The position numbers and the translations under genes are program-made. The notes below the pieces were generated by a model. The model was not told the DNA's origin. It searched no databases and saw nothing but the letters and a program-made list of their open reading frames with translations. DNA of 42,605 nucleotides from Algoriphagus sp. (lineage in GTDB: Bacteria > Bacteroidota > Bacteroidia > Cytophagales > Cyclobacteriaceae), in the NCBI RefSeq assembly GCF_013373065.1, contig NZ_JABXIN010000008.1:95166-137770 (forward strand), read 5' to 3'. Shown piece after piece: positions 25,683 through 34,151 of this stretch; positions within the stretch are counted from its first letter, which is position 1; each line of letters starts with the position of its first letter.

Positions 25683-28221
25683 ATTTAGTCGGTTCATCGC
25701 CATCCTCATTTATGGAAGGGGATGTTGGTTTTGTGATAGTTTCTTTCCATTCAAAAGGGAGTGATTTGAGATAAAGATCTCTTTTTGGATACGGGATTTC
25801 GACTCCGTTTTCCTGGAAGGTTTCAAAAATCGAAATCATTACCTCAGAGCGTATTTCCAGCCAAACATCCATACTTTCTACCCAGAAAAGCAACCTGAAG
25901 TCTACTGAAGAATCTCCAAAGTTTTGCATGAAAACCTTAGCGGGTGGAACTTTCAAAATATTGTTTTTATTTAAAGCTTCGGTCAAGAGGGTTTTTACCT
26001 TTTTCATGTCTGACTCATAGGACACTCCAATAATGAGCTCAATTCTCCGCCGCTTATCAGAAAGTGTCCAATTGATGAGACTTTGGGAAAGTAAATCTCC
26101 ATTAGGAACTACGATTTCTGAACCGTCATAGGACAATATTTTACTTGCTCGGATCCCTACTTCCTTGACAGTGCCCTTGTTTACTCCCACTTCTATTTCA
26201 TCACCAATTTGGATAGGCCGCTCGAATGCCAAAATAATTCCTGATACCAAATTGTTGATAATGGTCTGAAGACCAAAACCTATACCTACAGAAAGTGCCC
26301 CTAGTACAATTGTTATTCTATCGATTGGGATTTTTGCAGCTGTTAAAGCGATAAAAAATCCTATGATAATCACCACCAATCGGATCAAAAGGATTGAGCT
26401 CCCCAATCTTTTGTTTCTAGAGGAAGCGTTTTTTTGATCTCTAATAGAAAAGAAATAGGCTACGATATTCGCTAAAAGCGAGGATATTAATAGGATTAGA
26501 ATAAAGAGGAAAATTGTTCCGAATGTAAAAGTTGTATTGCCTATCGTATATTCTTCTGAAAGGAATTCGGTTATGTATTCATATATGATATCATAATAAC
26601 CTATGTAAGACAAAACTCCATAAAGCCAAATTGCACCTGCAAATAGTCTTAATATTCCGGAGAATCTCTTCTCTAAATCAATAAAATCAAAATAACTGGT
26701 GATTAAGGTGGAGTTTTTATTAGCTTCCATTCCAAGGTAAAAAACCTCCATAACCAATATCGTGAAGATGTACAAAGCTACCCCTCTAAAAAATCCAGTA
26801 ACCCCAGTAATAGTAAGAAGTTTAGCAAGACTAAACCTTCCCAAAACATTTGCAAATAGAGCTGTTAAATTGAAGGCGATGATGAAAATTGCTAAAAATA
26901 TCAGTAGGCTTTTTCCTTTGGAGTCTCCTTTTTTACAATTAGTGATAGTTAAAACACCTAGAAGAACCCCAATTACATTAGCTCCAATCAGAACATACCG
27001 CTCATTATAATTATGGGCCCAATTTAGACCAATAGTCGGCCCAATAAGACTGAAGGGGATGAAAATCCACCATATCTTTTGAAATCTTTTTGGGAAGAAG
27101 TCTTTGATTAGCCAAGATGCAGCTAAGGCAAACAAAAAGGAAATTCCGGAATTGAAGGGGATAGGAGGGTTGGTGAAAACAACTAAGAAAAAAGGAGTAA
27201 TAACAATAAATGCAGAAATAAACGGGTGATTTTTAATCGAAATACTTCTAGATAAGATGGTGTTACCGTGATCTTTCTCGGTAGAAATGGTTTTGACTAT
27301 TCTTTTTAGCCAATAAGCAACCACGAAAAATGTTAGAAAATAGATGGTTATCTTTCCAATATTTCTTTCAAAAAATAGTAGGACGAATGATGTATTGGCG
27401 AAAAATGATTCTACAGTAACCTGCCAAGTGGATTTTTTCGACCCGAAGTTTTCATCTCTTTCTTCCCATAAATAATTCAATTCTTTAACTAATATTTTTC
27501 TATTGGTCTCCTTTGTTTTTAGTCTGAAGTATTGCTCATTGGAGATGATTTGAAAGTTGATTTTACTTAGTAGAACCTGATATTGGGATAGCACTAATTC
27601 CTGACCACGAATTTTTTGTTCTAAATTTTTAATCTCTTCCTTAAGCACTGTAATTTGCTCGAAAAGACCTGGAATTATTTCCATTTCCTTTTTACTCAGG
27701 TTTAAAAGCGTATCACTTTTGATTTTTTCTAATTCCAAATTAGCTTTTAAAACTTTATCGATCCTTTCTTGAAGAACCCCTTCGTATTTGCCTACCTCAC
27801 CAAGCAAGGTATTGAGAATAGCAGAAATCCCTTTTAGGTATCTAATATTATCCTTCCGTAACGTGTCTTGAATCAGGATTTGGACTTCCTTGTTTACCGT
27901 TTCCAGTTTGGGAATATTTTCCATCATTTCAGCCGTGTCCAAGGGCTCCTGAAGGGAAACTCTGATTCTACTTATCTCAGTAGTATAGCGGTTGGTTTTG
28001 GAGTAAAGCTGAGTTAAAATTTGATTCAAATTTGTTTCCGAAGAAACACGGGTCCCGTTATTATTATTTTGAAGGACTTTTTGACTTTCTTTTTGGACTT
28101 CTGAATTTGACGATGTATCAGGAAGAATTTTGGTAACGAGTGAAGACTGACCAAAAACAGAATGATTGGAAAAGGTAATTAATAAGCTGAGCGAAAAGAT
28201 AAATGCTAGATAGCTTCTCAT
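25681..28221 (-). CDS. Large MscS/MscK-type mechanosensitive channel
   Basis: An 846-residue envelope protein. A signal peptide (about 1-25, ending VFGQ) leads into a periplasmic helical region with many Glu/Lys/Leu heptads (about 60-240), then about ten hydrophobic spans (270-640), then the MscS core. The pore helix and beta domain start at 646: GIGFGLQTIINNLVSG, then FERPIQIGDEIEVG and the conserved SYDGSEIVVPNGDLLSQSLINWT. This layout is that of MscK/KefA-like channels, longer than MscS (286 aa in E. coli). It releases solutes on osmotic downshock. A short charged tail with prolines ends the protein. The promoter must lie in the 187-base region shared with hsp20. Confidence 0.9.
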   Translation of the reverse strand: MRSYLAFIFSLSLLITFSNHSVFGQSSLVTKILPDTSSNSEVQKESQKVLQNNNNGTRVSSETNLNQILTQLYSKTNRYTTEISRIRVSLQEPLDTAEMMENIPKLETVNKEVQILIQDTLRKDNIRYLKGISAILNTLLGEVGKYEGVLQERIDKVLKANLELEKIKSDTLLNLSKKEMEIIPGLFEQITVLKEEIKNLEQKIRGQELVLSQYQVLLSKINFQIISNEQYFRLKTKETNRKILVKELNYLWEERDENFGSKKSTWQVTVESFFANTSFVLLFFERNIGKITIYFLTFFVVAYWLKRIVKTISTEKDHGNTILSRSISIKNHPFISAFIVITPFFLVVFTNPPIPFNSGISFLFALAASWLIKDFFPKRFQKIWWIFIPFSLIGPTIGLNWAHNYNERYVLIGANVIGVLLGVLTITNCKKGDSKGKSLLIFLAIFIIAFNLTALFANVLGRFSLAKLLTITGVTGFFRGVALYIFTILVMEVFYLGMEANKNSTLITSYFDFIDLEKRFSGILRLFAGAIWLYGVLSYIGYYDIIYEYITEFLSEEYTIGNTTFTFGTIFLFILILLISSLLANIVAYFFSIRDQKNASSRNKRLGSSILLIRLVVIIIGFFIALTAAKIPIDRITIVLGALSVGIGFGLQTIINNLVSGIILAFERPIQIGDEIEVGVNKGTVKEVGIRASKILSYDGSEIVVPNGDLLSQSLINWTLSDKRRRIELIIGVSYESDMKKVKTLLTEALNKNNILKVPPAKVFMQNFGDSSVDFRLLFWVESMDVWLEIRSEVMISIFETFQENGVEIPYPKRDLYLKSLPFEWKETITKPTSPSINEDGDEPTK

Positions 28222-28283
28222 AGATCAAGATTAGATTTTGAATATATAAAAAATCTATGGGGAAATAATGGGTGAATAAAAAA

Positions 28284-28296
28284 TGTCAAAAAGACA
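28284..28296 (+). promoter_or_regulatory. Distal dyad upstream of hsp20, within a 25-bp perfect palindrome
   Basis: TGTCAAAAAGACA fits TGNCA-N3-TGNCA at 7 of 8 positions. It is the core of an inverted repeat with 10-bp arms (28278-28287 and 28293-28302) around AAAAA. Its centre is 41 bp from the proximal dyad, about four helical turns. Confidence 0.45.
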
Positions 28297-28324
28297 TTTT
28301 TTGAATTGGAACCAACTTAAATCA

Positions 28325-28337
28325 GGACAAAATGGCG
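28325..28337 (+). promoter_or_regulatory. Proximal dyad upstream of the hsp20 promoter
   Basis: GGACAAAATGGCG fits TGNCA-N3-TGNCA at 6 of 8 fixed positions. It closely resembles the reverse complement of the lon dyad. Its centre is 20 bp before the GG of the -24 element. Confidence 0.42.
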
Positions 28338-28349
28338 CATTATTTTCAC

Positions 28350-28365
28350 TGGTACGAATATTTCT
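28350..28365 (+). promoter_or_regulatory. Candidate sigma-54 (-24/-12) promoter for hsp20
   Basis: TGGTACGAATATTTCT matches TGGCACG-N4-TTGCW at 10 of 12 fixed positions with correct spacing; the -12 GC reads TC. A transcript from here would have a leader of about 35 bases. Confidence 0.55.
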
Positions 28366-28411
28366 ACAATGAGATTGTACGAATAAAGAACAAACAATAA
28401 AGGAGGACATG

Positions 28412-28840
28412 ATGAAACTCACAAAGTATAACCAACTAGATCCCTTATTCTCCGCAGATTTCGGAGGATTATTTGAACGATTCTTCAATGAGTCTTTAGA
28501 AAATGAAACCAGGAAATTCAGTCCTGCCGTGGATATTTCAGAGGACGATGCACAGTTTGAAATTCAGTTGGCTGTTCCAGGTATGAAAAAGCAGGATTTT
28601 CATGTGGATTTAACTGAAGGAAGATTGACTATCTCTGGCGAACGAAAAATCGAAGAGAAAAAAGAAGGAAAAAACTTCCACAGTTTGGAAACCCAATATG
28701 GATCTTTTTCAAGAGCATTTTATGTTCCTGACAATGTGAATCCTGACAAAATCGAAGCTGTCTATGAAGATGGAATTTTAAAGATCTTCCTTCCTAAGGC
28801 AGAAAAAAAAGTTAATAAGGCTTCGATTGAAGTGAAATAA
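28412..28840 (+). CDS. Hsp20/alpha-crystallin small heat-shock protein
   Basis: A 142-residue holdase that keeps unfolding proteins soluble. The N-terminus MKLTKYNQLDPLFSADFGGLFERFFNE is of the usual sHsp kind. The alpha-crystallin domain spans about 45-142, with PAVDISEDDAQFEIQLAVPGMKKQDF and GRLTISGER, and the A-x-x-x-x-G-[IV]-L-x-[IV] element reads AVYEDGILKIFLPK. Two ATGs lie in a row (28409, 28412). The second is preferred because AGGAGG at 28401-28406 is 5 bases ahead of it and only 2 ahead of the first. Such a full Shine-Dalgarno is rare in this phylum. Candidate sigma-54 promoter and two dyads lie upstream; a terminator follows. Confidence 0.95.
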   Translation: MKLTKYNQLDPLFSADFGGLFERFFNESLENETRKFSPAVDISEDDAQFEIQLAVPGMKKQDFHVDLTEGRLTISGERKIEEKKEGKNFHSLETQYGSFSRAFYVPDNVNPDKIEAVYEDGILKIFLPKAEKKVNKASIEVK

Positions 28841-28843
28841 AGA

Positions 28844-28872
28844 AGGAGTGGGTTAACCCCACTCTTTTTTTT
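28844..28872 (+). terminator. Rho-independent terminator after hsp20
   Basis: GAGTGGG-TTAAC-CCCACTC followed by eight T. Confidence 0.9.
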
Positions 28873-28874
28873 GA

Positions 28875-28910
28875 GTTAAAAAGAAGTAAGCGCGGTTAAA
28901 ACTGGTTAAA
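28875..28910 (+). repeat. Three GTTAAA repeats in helical phase upstream of the second htrA
   Basis: GTTAAA occurs at 28875, 28895 and 28905, the last two as GGTTAAA. Spacings are 20 and 10 bp, so all face the same side of the helix. It lies in the 109 bases between the hsp20 terminator and the htrA start. A binding-site role is inferred. Confidence 0.35.
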
Positions 28911-28981
28911 TTGAACTTCACTTTAAGCAATTTTGAATAAAATTTGAGTTAATCAGAAGAAACAAGCATAGAGATAAAATT

Positions 28982-30475
28982 ATGAACAAAAGACAATTCT
29001 TTCTAGGGATGTTGTTGGCCTCTCTAATCGGAGGCATCGTTGCTTTGGCAGGTGTGAGTTATTTCATACAGTCTCAGGAACCTTCAAATTTCGATGAAAA
29101 GCAGAAGGCAAGTTTTGTTAACCTACTTTCTGGAGAAAATTTTACCGTACCGGAAGGGATCAATTTTGTAGCTTCTGCCCAATTGGTTACACCCGCGGTG
29201 GTACACGTTAAAAGTACCATAGGATTTAGAGGGAACACACCTCGGGATCCCATGCAAGAGCTTTTTGGTTTTCCCCCAAGAGGAAATCAAGAGTTCCGCG
29301 GTGCAATGAGTTCTGGGTCCGGAGTGATTATATCTTCTGATGGGTACATTGTGACTAATAATCATGTGGTGGAAGATGCTACACAAATTGATATTTCCCT
29401 GGACAACAATAAGCGCTATGTGGCCCGAGTAATTGGTACAGATCCAACAACCGATTTGGCTTTATTGAAAATTGATGCGGATGGTTTACCATTTGTCAAA
29501 TTTGGCAATTCTGACGAGACAAAAATCGGTGAATGGGTTTTGGCTGTCGGGAATCCATTCAACTTAAATTCCACTGTAACAGCTGGTATTATTTCAGCGA
29601 AAGCAAGAAATATTGGGATTCTTCGGGGAGCAGTAGAAAATAACTTACAGATTGAATCTTTTCTTCAGACTGATGCCGTGGTAAACCCAGGCAACTCTGG
29701 AGGAGCATTAGTTAATCTTGCGGGTGAATTAATCGGTATCAATACGGCTATTGCCACGACTACTGGAACCTTCAGTGGCTATTCTTTTGCAGTTCCAAGT
29801 AGCTTAGTCAAAAAGGTAATGGATGACTTGATGGAATATGGAGCTGTACAAAGAGGTTTGTTGGGAGTGACTATTCGTGATGTAAGTCCAGAATTGGAGG
29901 ATGAGTTGAATATGGAATTACCTGTTGATCAGGGAGTTTACATTAATGGTGTGAATCCGAATAGTGGAGGAGAAGAAGCTGGTTTAAAACCTGGAGATAT
30001 CATTGTTGGGGTAGATGGCCGAGAAACTACCTCAGTTTCTATCCTACAGGAAATGGTGGCTAGAAAACGTCCGGGTGATAAAGTTAATGTGGAATATATC
30101 CGAGACGGTAAAAAAATGGAGACCGTGGCTACGCTTCGGAATTTTAATGGGAATACAAATATTGTCGAGAAAGAAGTAAAGAAGACCTATGAATTTGATG
30201 GGGTGCTTTTTGAGAATATTTCTGATGAGCAAAAAGAAAGATTGGGGATTTCAGGAGGAGCCATGATCACAACTGTTGGAAGATCAGGTTGGAGATCTGC
30301 AGGGGCAAGACCTGGATTCATCATTACCTCTATCATCAGCGAAGATGGACGAATCCGAATTTCAGATGCCGATCGATTGATTGAAGTATTGAATGAGCTA
30401 AGTGGTCAAGAGATCGTAGTTCTTGGAATGTTTAATGATGGAACCGAATATTACTTCGAAGTGGAAGTAGAGTAA
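28982..30475 (+). CDS. HtrA/DegQ-type periplasmic serine protease (second paralogue)
   Basis: A 497-residue envelope protease. The N-terminal hydrophobic segment (about 7-29) is a signal anchor or signal peptide. The triad is H128 (TNNHVVE), D158 (TTDLALLKI) and S239 (NPGNSGGAL). Two PDZ regions follow; the first contains GGEEAGLKPGDIIVGVDGRE. It differs from the copy at 15744-17192 in the N-terminal linker, which here holds a Pro/Gly/Arg-rich loop (FGFPPRGNQEFRG). Location next to hsp20 and the clp genes suggests stress expression. A strong bidirectional terminator separates it from the convergent clpX. Confidence 0.94.
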   Translation: MNKRQFFLGMLLASLIGGIVALAGVSYFIQSQEPSNFDEKQKASFVNLLSGENFTVPEGINFVASAQLVTPAVVHVKSTIGFRGNTPRDPMQELFGFPPRGNQEFRGAMSSGSGVIISSDGYIVTNNHVVEDATQIDISLDNNKRYVARVIGTDPTTDLALLKIDADGLPFVKFGNSDETKIGEWVLAVGNPFNLNSTVTAGIISAKARNIGILRGAVENNLQIESFLQTDAVVNPGNSGGALVNLAGELIGINTAIATTTGTFSGYSFAVPSSLVKKVMDDLMEYGAVQRGLLGVTIRDVSPELEDELNMELPVDQGVYINGVNPNSGGEEAGLKPGDIIVGVDGRETTSVSILQEMVARKRPGDKVNVEYIRDGKKMETVATLRNFNGNTNIVEKEVKKTYEFDGVLFENISDEQKERLGISGGAMITTVGRSGWRSAGARPGFIITSIISEDGRIRISDADRLIEVLNELSGQEIVVLGMFNDGTEYYFEVEVE

Positions 30476-30493
30476 TCGGAAAATCCCAAAAAC

Positions 30494-30528
30494 AAAAAAT
30501 CCCGATGATCACTCATCGGGATTTTTTT
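30494..30528. terminator. Bidirectional terminator between htrA and clpX
   Basis: AAAAAATCCCGATGA-TCAC-TCATCGGGATTTTTTT: a long perfect stem flanked by A and T tracts, so it serves both strands. Confidence 0.93.
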
Positions 30529-30530
30529 AT

Positions 30531-31757
30531 TTAGGCAACTTGAAGCCGTTTGAATTTGGATTTATCAAATTGTGATTTAGCGTAAGCCTCATCAATAATG
30601 AGCTCCTTGATACTGTCATCAGATGGAAGTTCATACATCGCATCAGTGATAATGGCTTCACAAATAGAACGCAATCCTCTGGCTCCCAAATTGTATTCGA
30701 CTGCCTTGTCTACGATGAAATCCAAGCCACTCTCTTCAAATACCAATTTTACTCCCTCCATTTCTAAAAGTTTTGTGTATTGCTTCACCAATGCATTTTT
30801 AGGCTCAGTCAAAATACGTTTAAGAGCTTCTTTGTGAAGTGGGTCCAAATGCGTTAATACAGGAAGTCGCCCAATCAATTCTGGAATCAAGCCAAATGCT
30901 TTTAAATCCTGGGCCGTGATATATTGAAGTAAATTTTCTCGATCAGCTACGGCAGAACCAGCGGCCTTACTAAAGCCTAAAGGTTGCGTATTTAATCGTT
31001 TCGCAATATGTCTTGCAATCCCATCAAATGCTCCCCCGCAGATAAACAATATGTTTTCTGTGTTAACGGCGATCATTTTTTGGTCTGGGTGCTTTCTGCC
31101 ACCTTGAGGAGGGACATTTACTACCGTTCCTTCCAATAGCTTCAACATTGCTTGCTGAACACCTTCACCACTTACATCTCTTGTGATGGATGGGTTATCT
31201 GATTTTCGAGCAATTTTATCGATTTCGTCGATGTAAACAATTCCACGTTCGGCTGCTTCTACATTGTAATCTGCCGCCTGCAATAATCTGGTCAAGATGC
31301 TTTCCACATCTTCCCCGACATAGCCGGCTTCGGTAAGGACAGTGGCATCGGCAATACAGAAAGGGACTTCCAGGATTTTAGCAAGTGTTTTTGCTAAGTA
31401 TGTTTTTCCTGTCCCAGTATCTCCAACCATGATGATGTTTGATTTTTCAATTTTCACATCATCATCACTCACTTTTTGTTGCAATCTTTTGTAATGATTA
31501 TAAACTGCAACCGTTAAGACCTTTTTGGCATCTTCTTGTCCGATGACATACTGGTCTAGGTAGGAGGTGAGCTCTTTCGGCTTCTTAAGTTTGAATTTGG
31601 GTTTGGATTGAGAGGATTTTTTTGTTTTCTCTTCCTCACCCAAGATCATATGTGCTTGCTCAATACAAAAATTACAGATGTGGGCTGATATGCCGGAGAC
31701 CATCAGGTCCACATCTTTCTTATTTCTTCCGCAAAAGGAGCAGGTTACTTGAGCCAT
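30531..31757 (-). CDS. clpX: ATP-dependent Clp protease ATP-binding subunit ClpX
   Basis: A 408-residue AAA+ unfoldase. The N-terminal zinc domain has four cysteines: C6, C9, C28 and C31. The ATPase has Walker [10 protein letters not shown], Walker [10 protein letters not shown], the pore-loop GYVGED, and the sensor regions; the IGF-type ClpP-docking loop reads LGF. Length is normal. ATG overlaps the clpP stop by one base (TAATG), so the two are coupled. It delivers tagged and regulatory proteins to ClpP. Confidence 0.98.
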   Translation of the reverse strand: MAQVTCSFCGRNKKDVDLMVSGISAHICNFCIEQAHMILGEEEKTKKSSQSKPKFKLKKPKELTSYLDQYVIGQEDAKKVLTVAVYNHYKRLQQKVSDDDVKIEKSNIIMVGDTGTGKTYLAKTLAKILEVPFCIADATVLTEAGYVGEDVESILTRLLQAADYNVEAAERGIVYIDEIDKIARKSDNPSITRDVSGEGVQQAMLKLLEGTVVNVPPQGGRKHPDQKMIAVNTENILFICGGAFDGIARHIAKRLNTQPLGFSKAAGSAVADRENLLQYITAQDLKAFGLIPELIGRLPVLTHLDPLHKEALKRILTEPKNALVKQYTKLLEMEGVKLVFEESGLDFIVDKAVEYNLGARGLRSICEAIITDAMYELPSDDSIKELIIDEAYAKSQFDKSKFKRLQVA

Positions 31758-32431
31758 TAAACTGATTTTTTAACTAATACTTCATCGATTAAGCCATATT
31801 CCTTGGCTTCAGGAGCTTTCAACCAATAATCCCGGTCAGAATCCCGCTCGATTTCTTCAAATGTTTTTCCAGTATGATTTGCCAAAATCTGATAGAGCTC
31901 CTGTCTCATGGAAAGGATTAGCTTAAGAGAAATCTCCATGTCTTTGGATTGTCCTTGCATTCCACCTGAAGGCTGATGAATCATGACTCTAGAATGCTGT
32001 AGTGCAGAACGCTTATCTTTTGCTCCTCCTGCCAACAAAACAGCCCCCATAGAAGCAGCAATACCAGTACAAATGGTTGCTACATCTGGACCAATGTATT
32101 GCATGGTGTCGTAAATGCCTAGGCCTGCCGTTACAGATCCTCCCGGACTGTTGATGTACAATAGGACATCTTTTTTAGCATCAACAGATTCTAAGAATAA
32201 CAACTGTGCAATGATGATATTGGCAATGTGATCATCCACAGGGGTTCCCAAAAAGATGATGCGATCCATAATCAAGCGTGAGAAAACATCAATCTCTCGA
32301 AAATTTGAAGGACGTTCCTCAATCACAGCCCGCGTCATATTTTCGATGTGTTGGGTGTACTGGTCAAAAGCTGATCCACTTACTCCTTGGTTGTGAATCG
32401 CGTATTTTCTGAATTCCTCTTTGTTGATCAT
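31757..32431 (-). CDS. clpP: ATP-dependent Clp protease proteolytic subunit ClpP
   Basis: A 224-residue serine peptidase that forms the two-ring chamber. The catalytic triad is S127 (GIAASMGA), H152 (MIHQPSGG) and D201, with the same spacings (25 and 49 residues) as E. coli ClpP. The N-terminus is about 15 residues longer than the E. coli precursor and may be a propeptide. A terminator stands between tig and clpP, and a TAnnTTTG box follows that terminator, so clpPX appears to have its own promoter while keeping the conserved tig-clpP-clpX order. Confidence 0.98.
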   Translation of the reverse strand: MINKEEFRKYAIHNQGVSGSAFDQYTQHIENMTRAVIEERPSNFREIDVFSRLIMDRIIFLGTPVDDHIANIIIAQLLFLESVDAKKDVLLYINSPGGSVTAGLGIYDTMQYIGPDVATICTGIAASMGAVLLAGGAKDKRSALQHSRVMIHQPSGGMQGQSKDMEISLKLILSMRQELYQILANHTGKTFEEIERDSDRDYWLKAPEAKEYGLIDEVLVKKSV

Positions 32432-32451
32432 AATTTGATAAATGTGGTTAA

Positions 32452-32459
32452 CAAAAATA
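32452..32459 (-). promoter_or_regulatory. Candidate -7 element for clpPX
   Basis: On the minus strand TATTTTTG matches TAnnTTTG and lies 20 bases before the clpP ATG, just past the T tract of the tig terminator. No clear -33 TTG. Confidence 0.42.
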
Positions 32460-32487
32460 AAAAAAGCCCTTAAATAAGGACTTTTTT
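32459..32487 (-). terminator. Terminator after tig
   Basis: On the minus strand AAAAAAGTCCTT-ATTT-AAGGGCTTTTTTT, a 12-bp stem with one G-T pair and a T tract. Confidence 0.82.
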
Positions 32488-32502
32488 AGATTCTTAATCA
32501 AT

Positions 32503-33831
32503 TTACTTTTCCAAAAGTTCCTTAAACTCCTCAAGGTTTATGGCCTTTTCTTTCAAATCAATTTTATCTTGGACATATGCCAAAACCTTGTCGTTTTGTA
32601 CGGAAGTCACCATGTTCATGTAGTTTTGTCCGTCATTTCCTTTAAGGTAATTATCGACGAATAAATCCATGCTGTTTTCCAAAGAAGCTCCTAATCCAGA
32701 AGATGCAAATTGCTCTCGGATCATCTCTTTTGTCTTCTCGATAACGTCCTGATGCTCCGCCTTAATTTCATTTGCTTTGGCGATTTCGTTTGAAACCAAA
32801 GACCAAATCAACTGCTGAGCGTAGATTGGAAATTCTTTTTCCACATCAGCTTCTGAGACTTTCCCGTCATTCGCCTTCAAAAGCCACTCCTTTAGAAATT
32901 CTTCTGGTAGGTCTAAATTGGCTTTCTCAACCAATACTTTTTTCAGTTCCTCTTCTGTGAACACTTTGGCTTCCCGGTCATAGCTGGATTGAAGCGTTTC
33001 ACGAACTTTATTGATAAACTCTTCTTCTGATTTTACTTGATCTGGACCGAAGATTTTATCAAAAAATTCCTGATTCATTTCTGCTTCTTCAGTACGATTG
33101 ACGTTTTTGATGGTGAAAGTCAAGCCACCTGAAATGCTGGCAGCTTCTTCCTCATTGAGTCCAAAGGCTTCTTCCCATTGGCCTTTTTTCACATCCTTCG
33201 CAGTAAATTCAACTACTTCATCCTTTCCTTTGCCAATAAACTGTTCAGCAAGTTTTTTAGTGATTTTTGAAAGGTCTAGAGAAACAGTCTTTGAAAAATC
33301 TCCTTCTTTCACAGAAAGATCTCCGTAGACATGGTCACCTGCCTCAGCAGTTTCAGGATTGGTACTGTTTCCATACTGAGATTTTAAATTGGCAAGGGTC
33401 TCTTCTACAAGCTGATCATCAACCTTGATTGAATACTTGGTGGCTTTTAGAGATTTGTCGATTGGAAGCTCGAAATTTTCGATGAATCCGATTTTGTACT
33501 CAAAGTCAAAATCTTTTTGGTTTTTCCAATCGATTTTTTCCTCTACATTTTCAACAGGTAGGGGATCACCCAATACCCTGAAAGTTTGTTCTTTCAGGTA
33601 ATTGTTAAGGGATTCACCTAGAATGTTGTTGATTTCTTCAACTAAAACGGAGGTTCCGTAGATGTTTTTGACCATGCCTATAGGTGCTTTCCCAGGACGA
33701 AATCCTTTGATGTTTACCTTTTTGGCGTAGTCTTTCAGTTTTGCATCAACCTTGGTTTGATAATCTGCCTCAGTTAGTTTAATTTTAATAGAGGCTTGAT
33801 TAGCGGAATGCTTGTCTAGTGTAATTTCCAA
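32503..33831 (-). CDS. tig: Trigger factor, ribosome-associated chaperone
   Basis: A 442-residue folding factor that binds the ribosome exit tunnel. The N-terminal ribosome-docking signature GFRPGKAP lies at about residues 44-51, followed by a PPIase-type middle domain and a helical C-terminal chaperone domain rich in Lys/Glu. The initiation codon is TTG (33829-33831, giving MEITLDKHSANQ): upstream codons in frame contain no ATG before a TAG at 33859-33861, and the family N-terminus begins here. It is followed by its own terminator and then clpP and clpX on the same strand. Confidence 0.95.
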   Translation of the reverse strand: MEITLDKHSANQASIKIKLTEADYQTKVDAKLKDYAKKVNIKGFRPGKAPIGMVKNIYGTSVLVEEINNILGESLNNYLKEQTFRVLGDPLPVENVEEKIDWKNQKDFDFEYKIGFIENFELPIDKSLKATKYSIKVDDQLVEETLANLKSQYGNSTNPETAEAGDHVYGDLSVKEGDFSKTVSLDLSKITKKLAEQFIGKGKDEVVEFTAKDVKKGQWEEAFGLNEEEAASISGGLTFTIKNVNRTEEAEMNQEFFDKIFGPDQVKSEEEFINKVRETLQSSYDREAKVFTEEELKKVLVEKANLDLPEEFLKEWLLKANDGKVSEADVEKEFPIYAQQLIWSLVSNEIAKANEIKAEHQDVIEKTKEMIREQFASSGLGASLENSMDLFVDNYLKGNDGQNYMNMVTSVQNDKVLAYVQDKIDLKEKAINLEEFKELLEK

Positions 33832-33860
33832 AGCGCGAATATTTATGATAAATCTGAACT

Positions 33861-33911
33861 AAAAACCCTCAATCTCTTTCCCGAATATTGATTCAGGCAG
33901 TGATTGAGGGT
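33861..33911 (-). terminator. Terminator after tRNA-Leu, with branched loop
   Basis: On the minus strand ACCCTCAATC (33902-33911) pairs with GATTGAGGGT (33865-33874), followed by TTTTT. The 27-base loop contains a second hairpin, CTGAAT-CAAT-ATTCGG. It isolates the tRNA from tig. Confidence 0.75.
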
Positions 33912-33921
33912 CCGATATTTG

Positions 33922-34003
33922 TGCGGATGGAGGGACTCGAACCCCCATGCCTCGCGGCGCTAGATCCTAAGTCTAGTGCGTCTACCAATTTCGCCACATC
34001 CGC
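33922..34003 (-). tRNA. tRNA-Leu (UAG anticodon)
   Basis: An 82-base class II tRNA. The acceptor stem is GCGGATG/CATCCGC with discriminator A. The D arm is TGGCGAAATTGGTAGACGC. The anticodon stem is CTAGA/TCTAG around loop CTTAGGA, giving anticodon UAG for CUN leucine codons. A long variable arm (GCGCCGCGAGGCAT) follows, and the T arm contains GTTCGAGTCC. The 3' CCA is not encoded. Confidence 0.97.
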
Positions 34004-34046
34004 ATGAACTTACGCAACTCGTTTGTGCGTTTGTCAATTGTGGATG

Positions 34047-34076
34047 CAAAGGTAGCTACTTAGAAATAAATTACAA
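34047..34076 (-). promoter_or_regulatory. Promoter for tRNA-Leu (TTG-N19-TACCTTTG)
   Basis: On the minus strand TTG (34074-34076) and TACCTTTG (34047-34054) are 19 bp apart, the Bacteroidota housekeeping consensus. Distance to the tRNA 5' end is about 43 bases. The same box and spacing occur at the rRNA promoter at 42359-42388. Confidence 0.75.
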
Positions 34077-34151
34077 GCATGCAATGAAAAAATATTATCA
34101 CTGTGTAAATCGAATTCTTTCGAGCGATATTTGGGTTAAAATTTCTGATCG

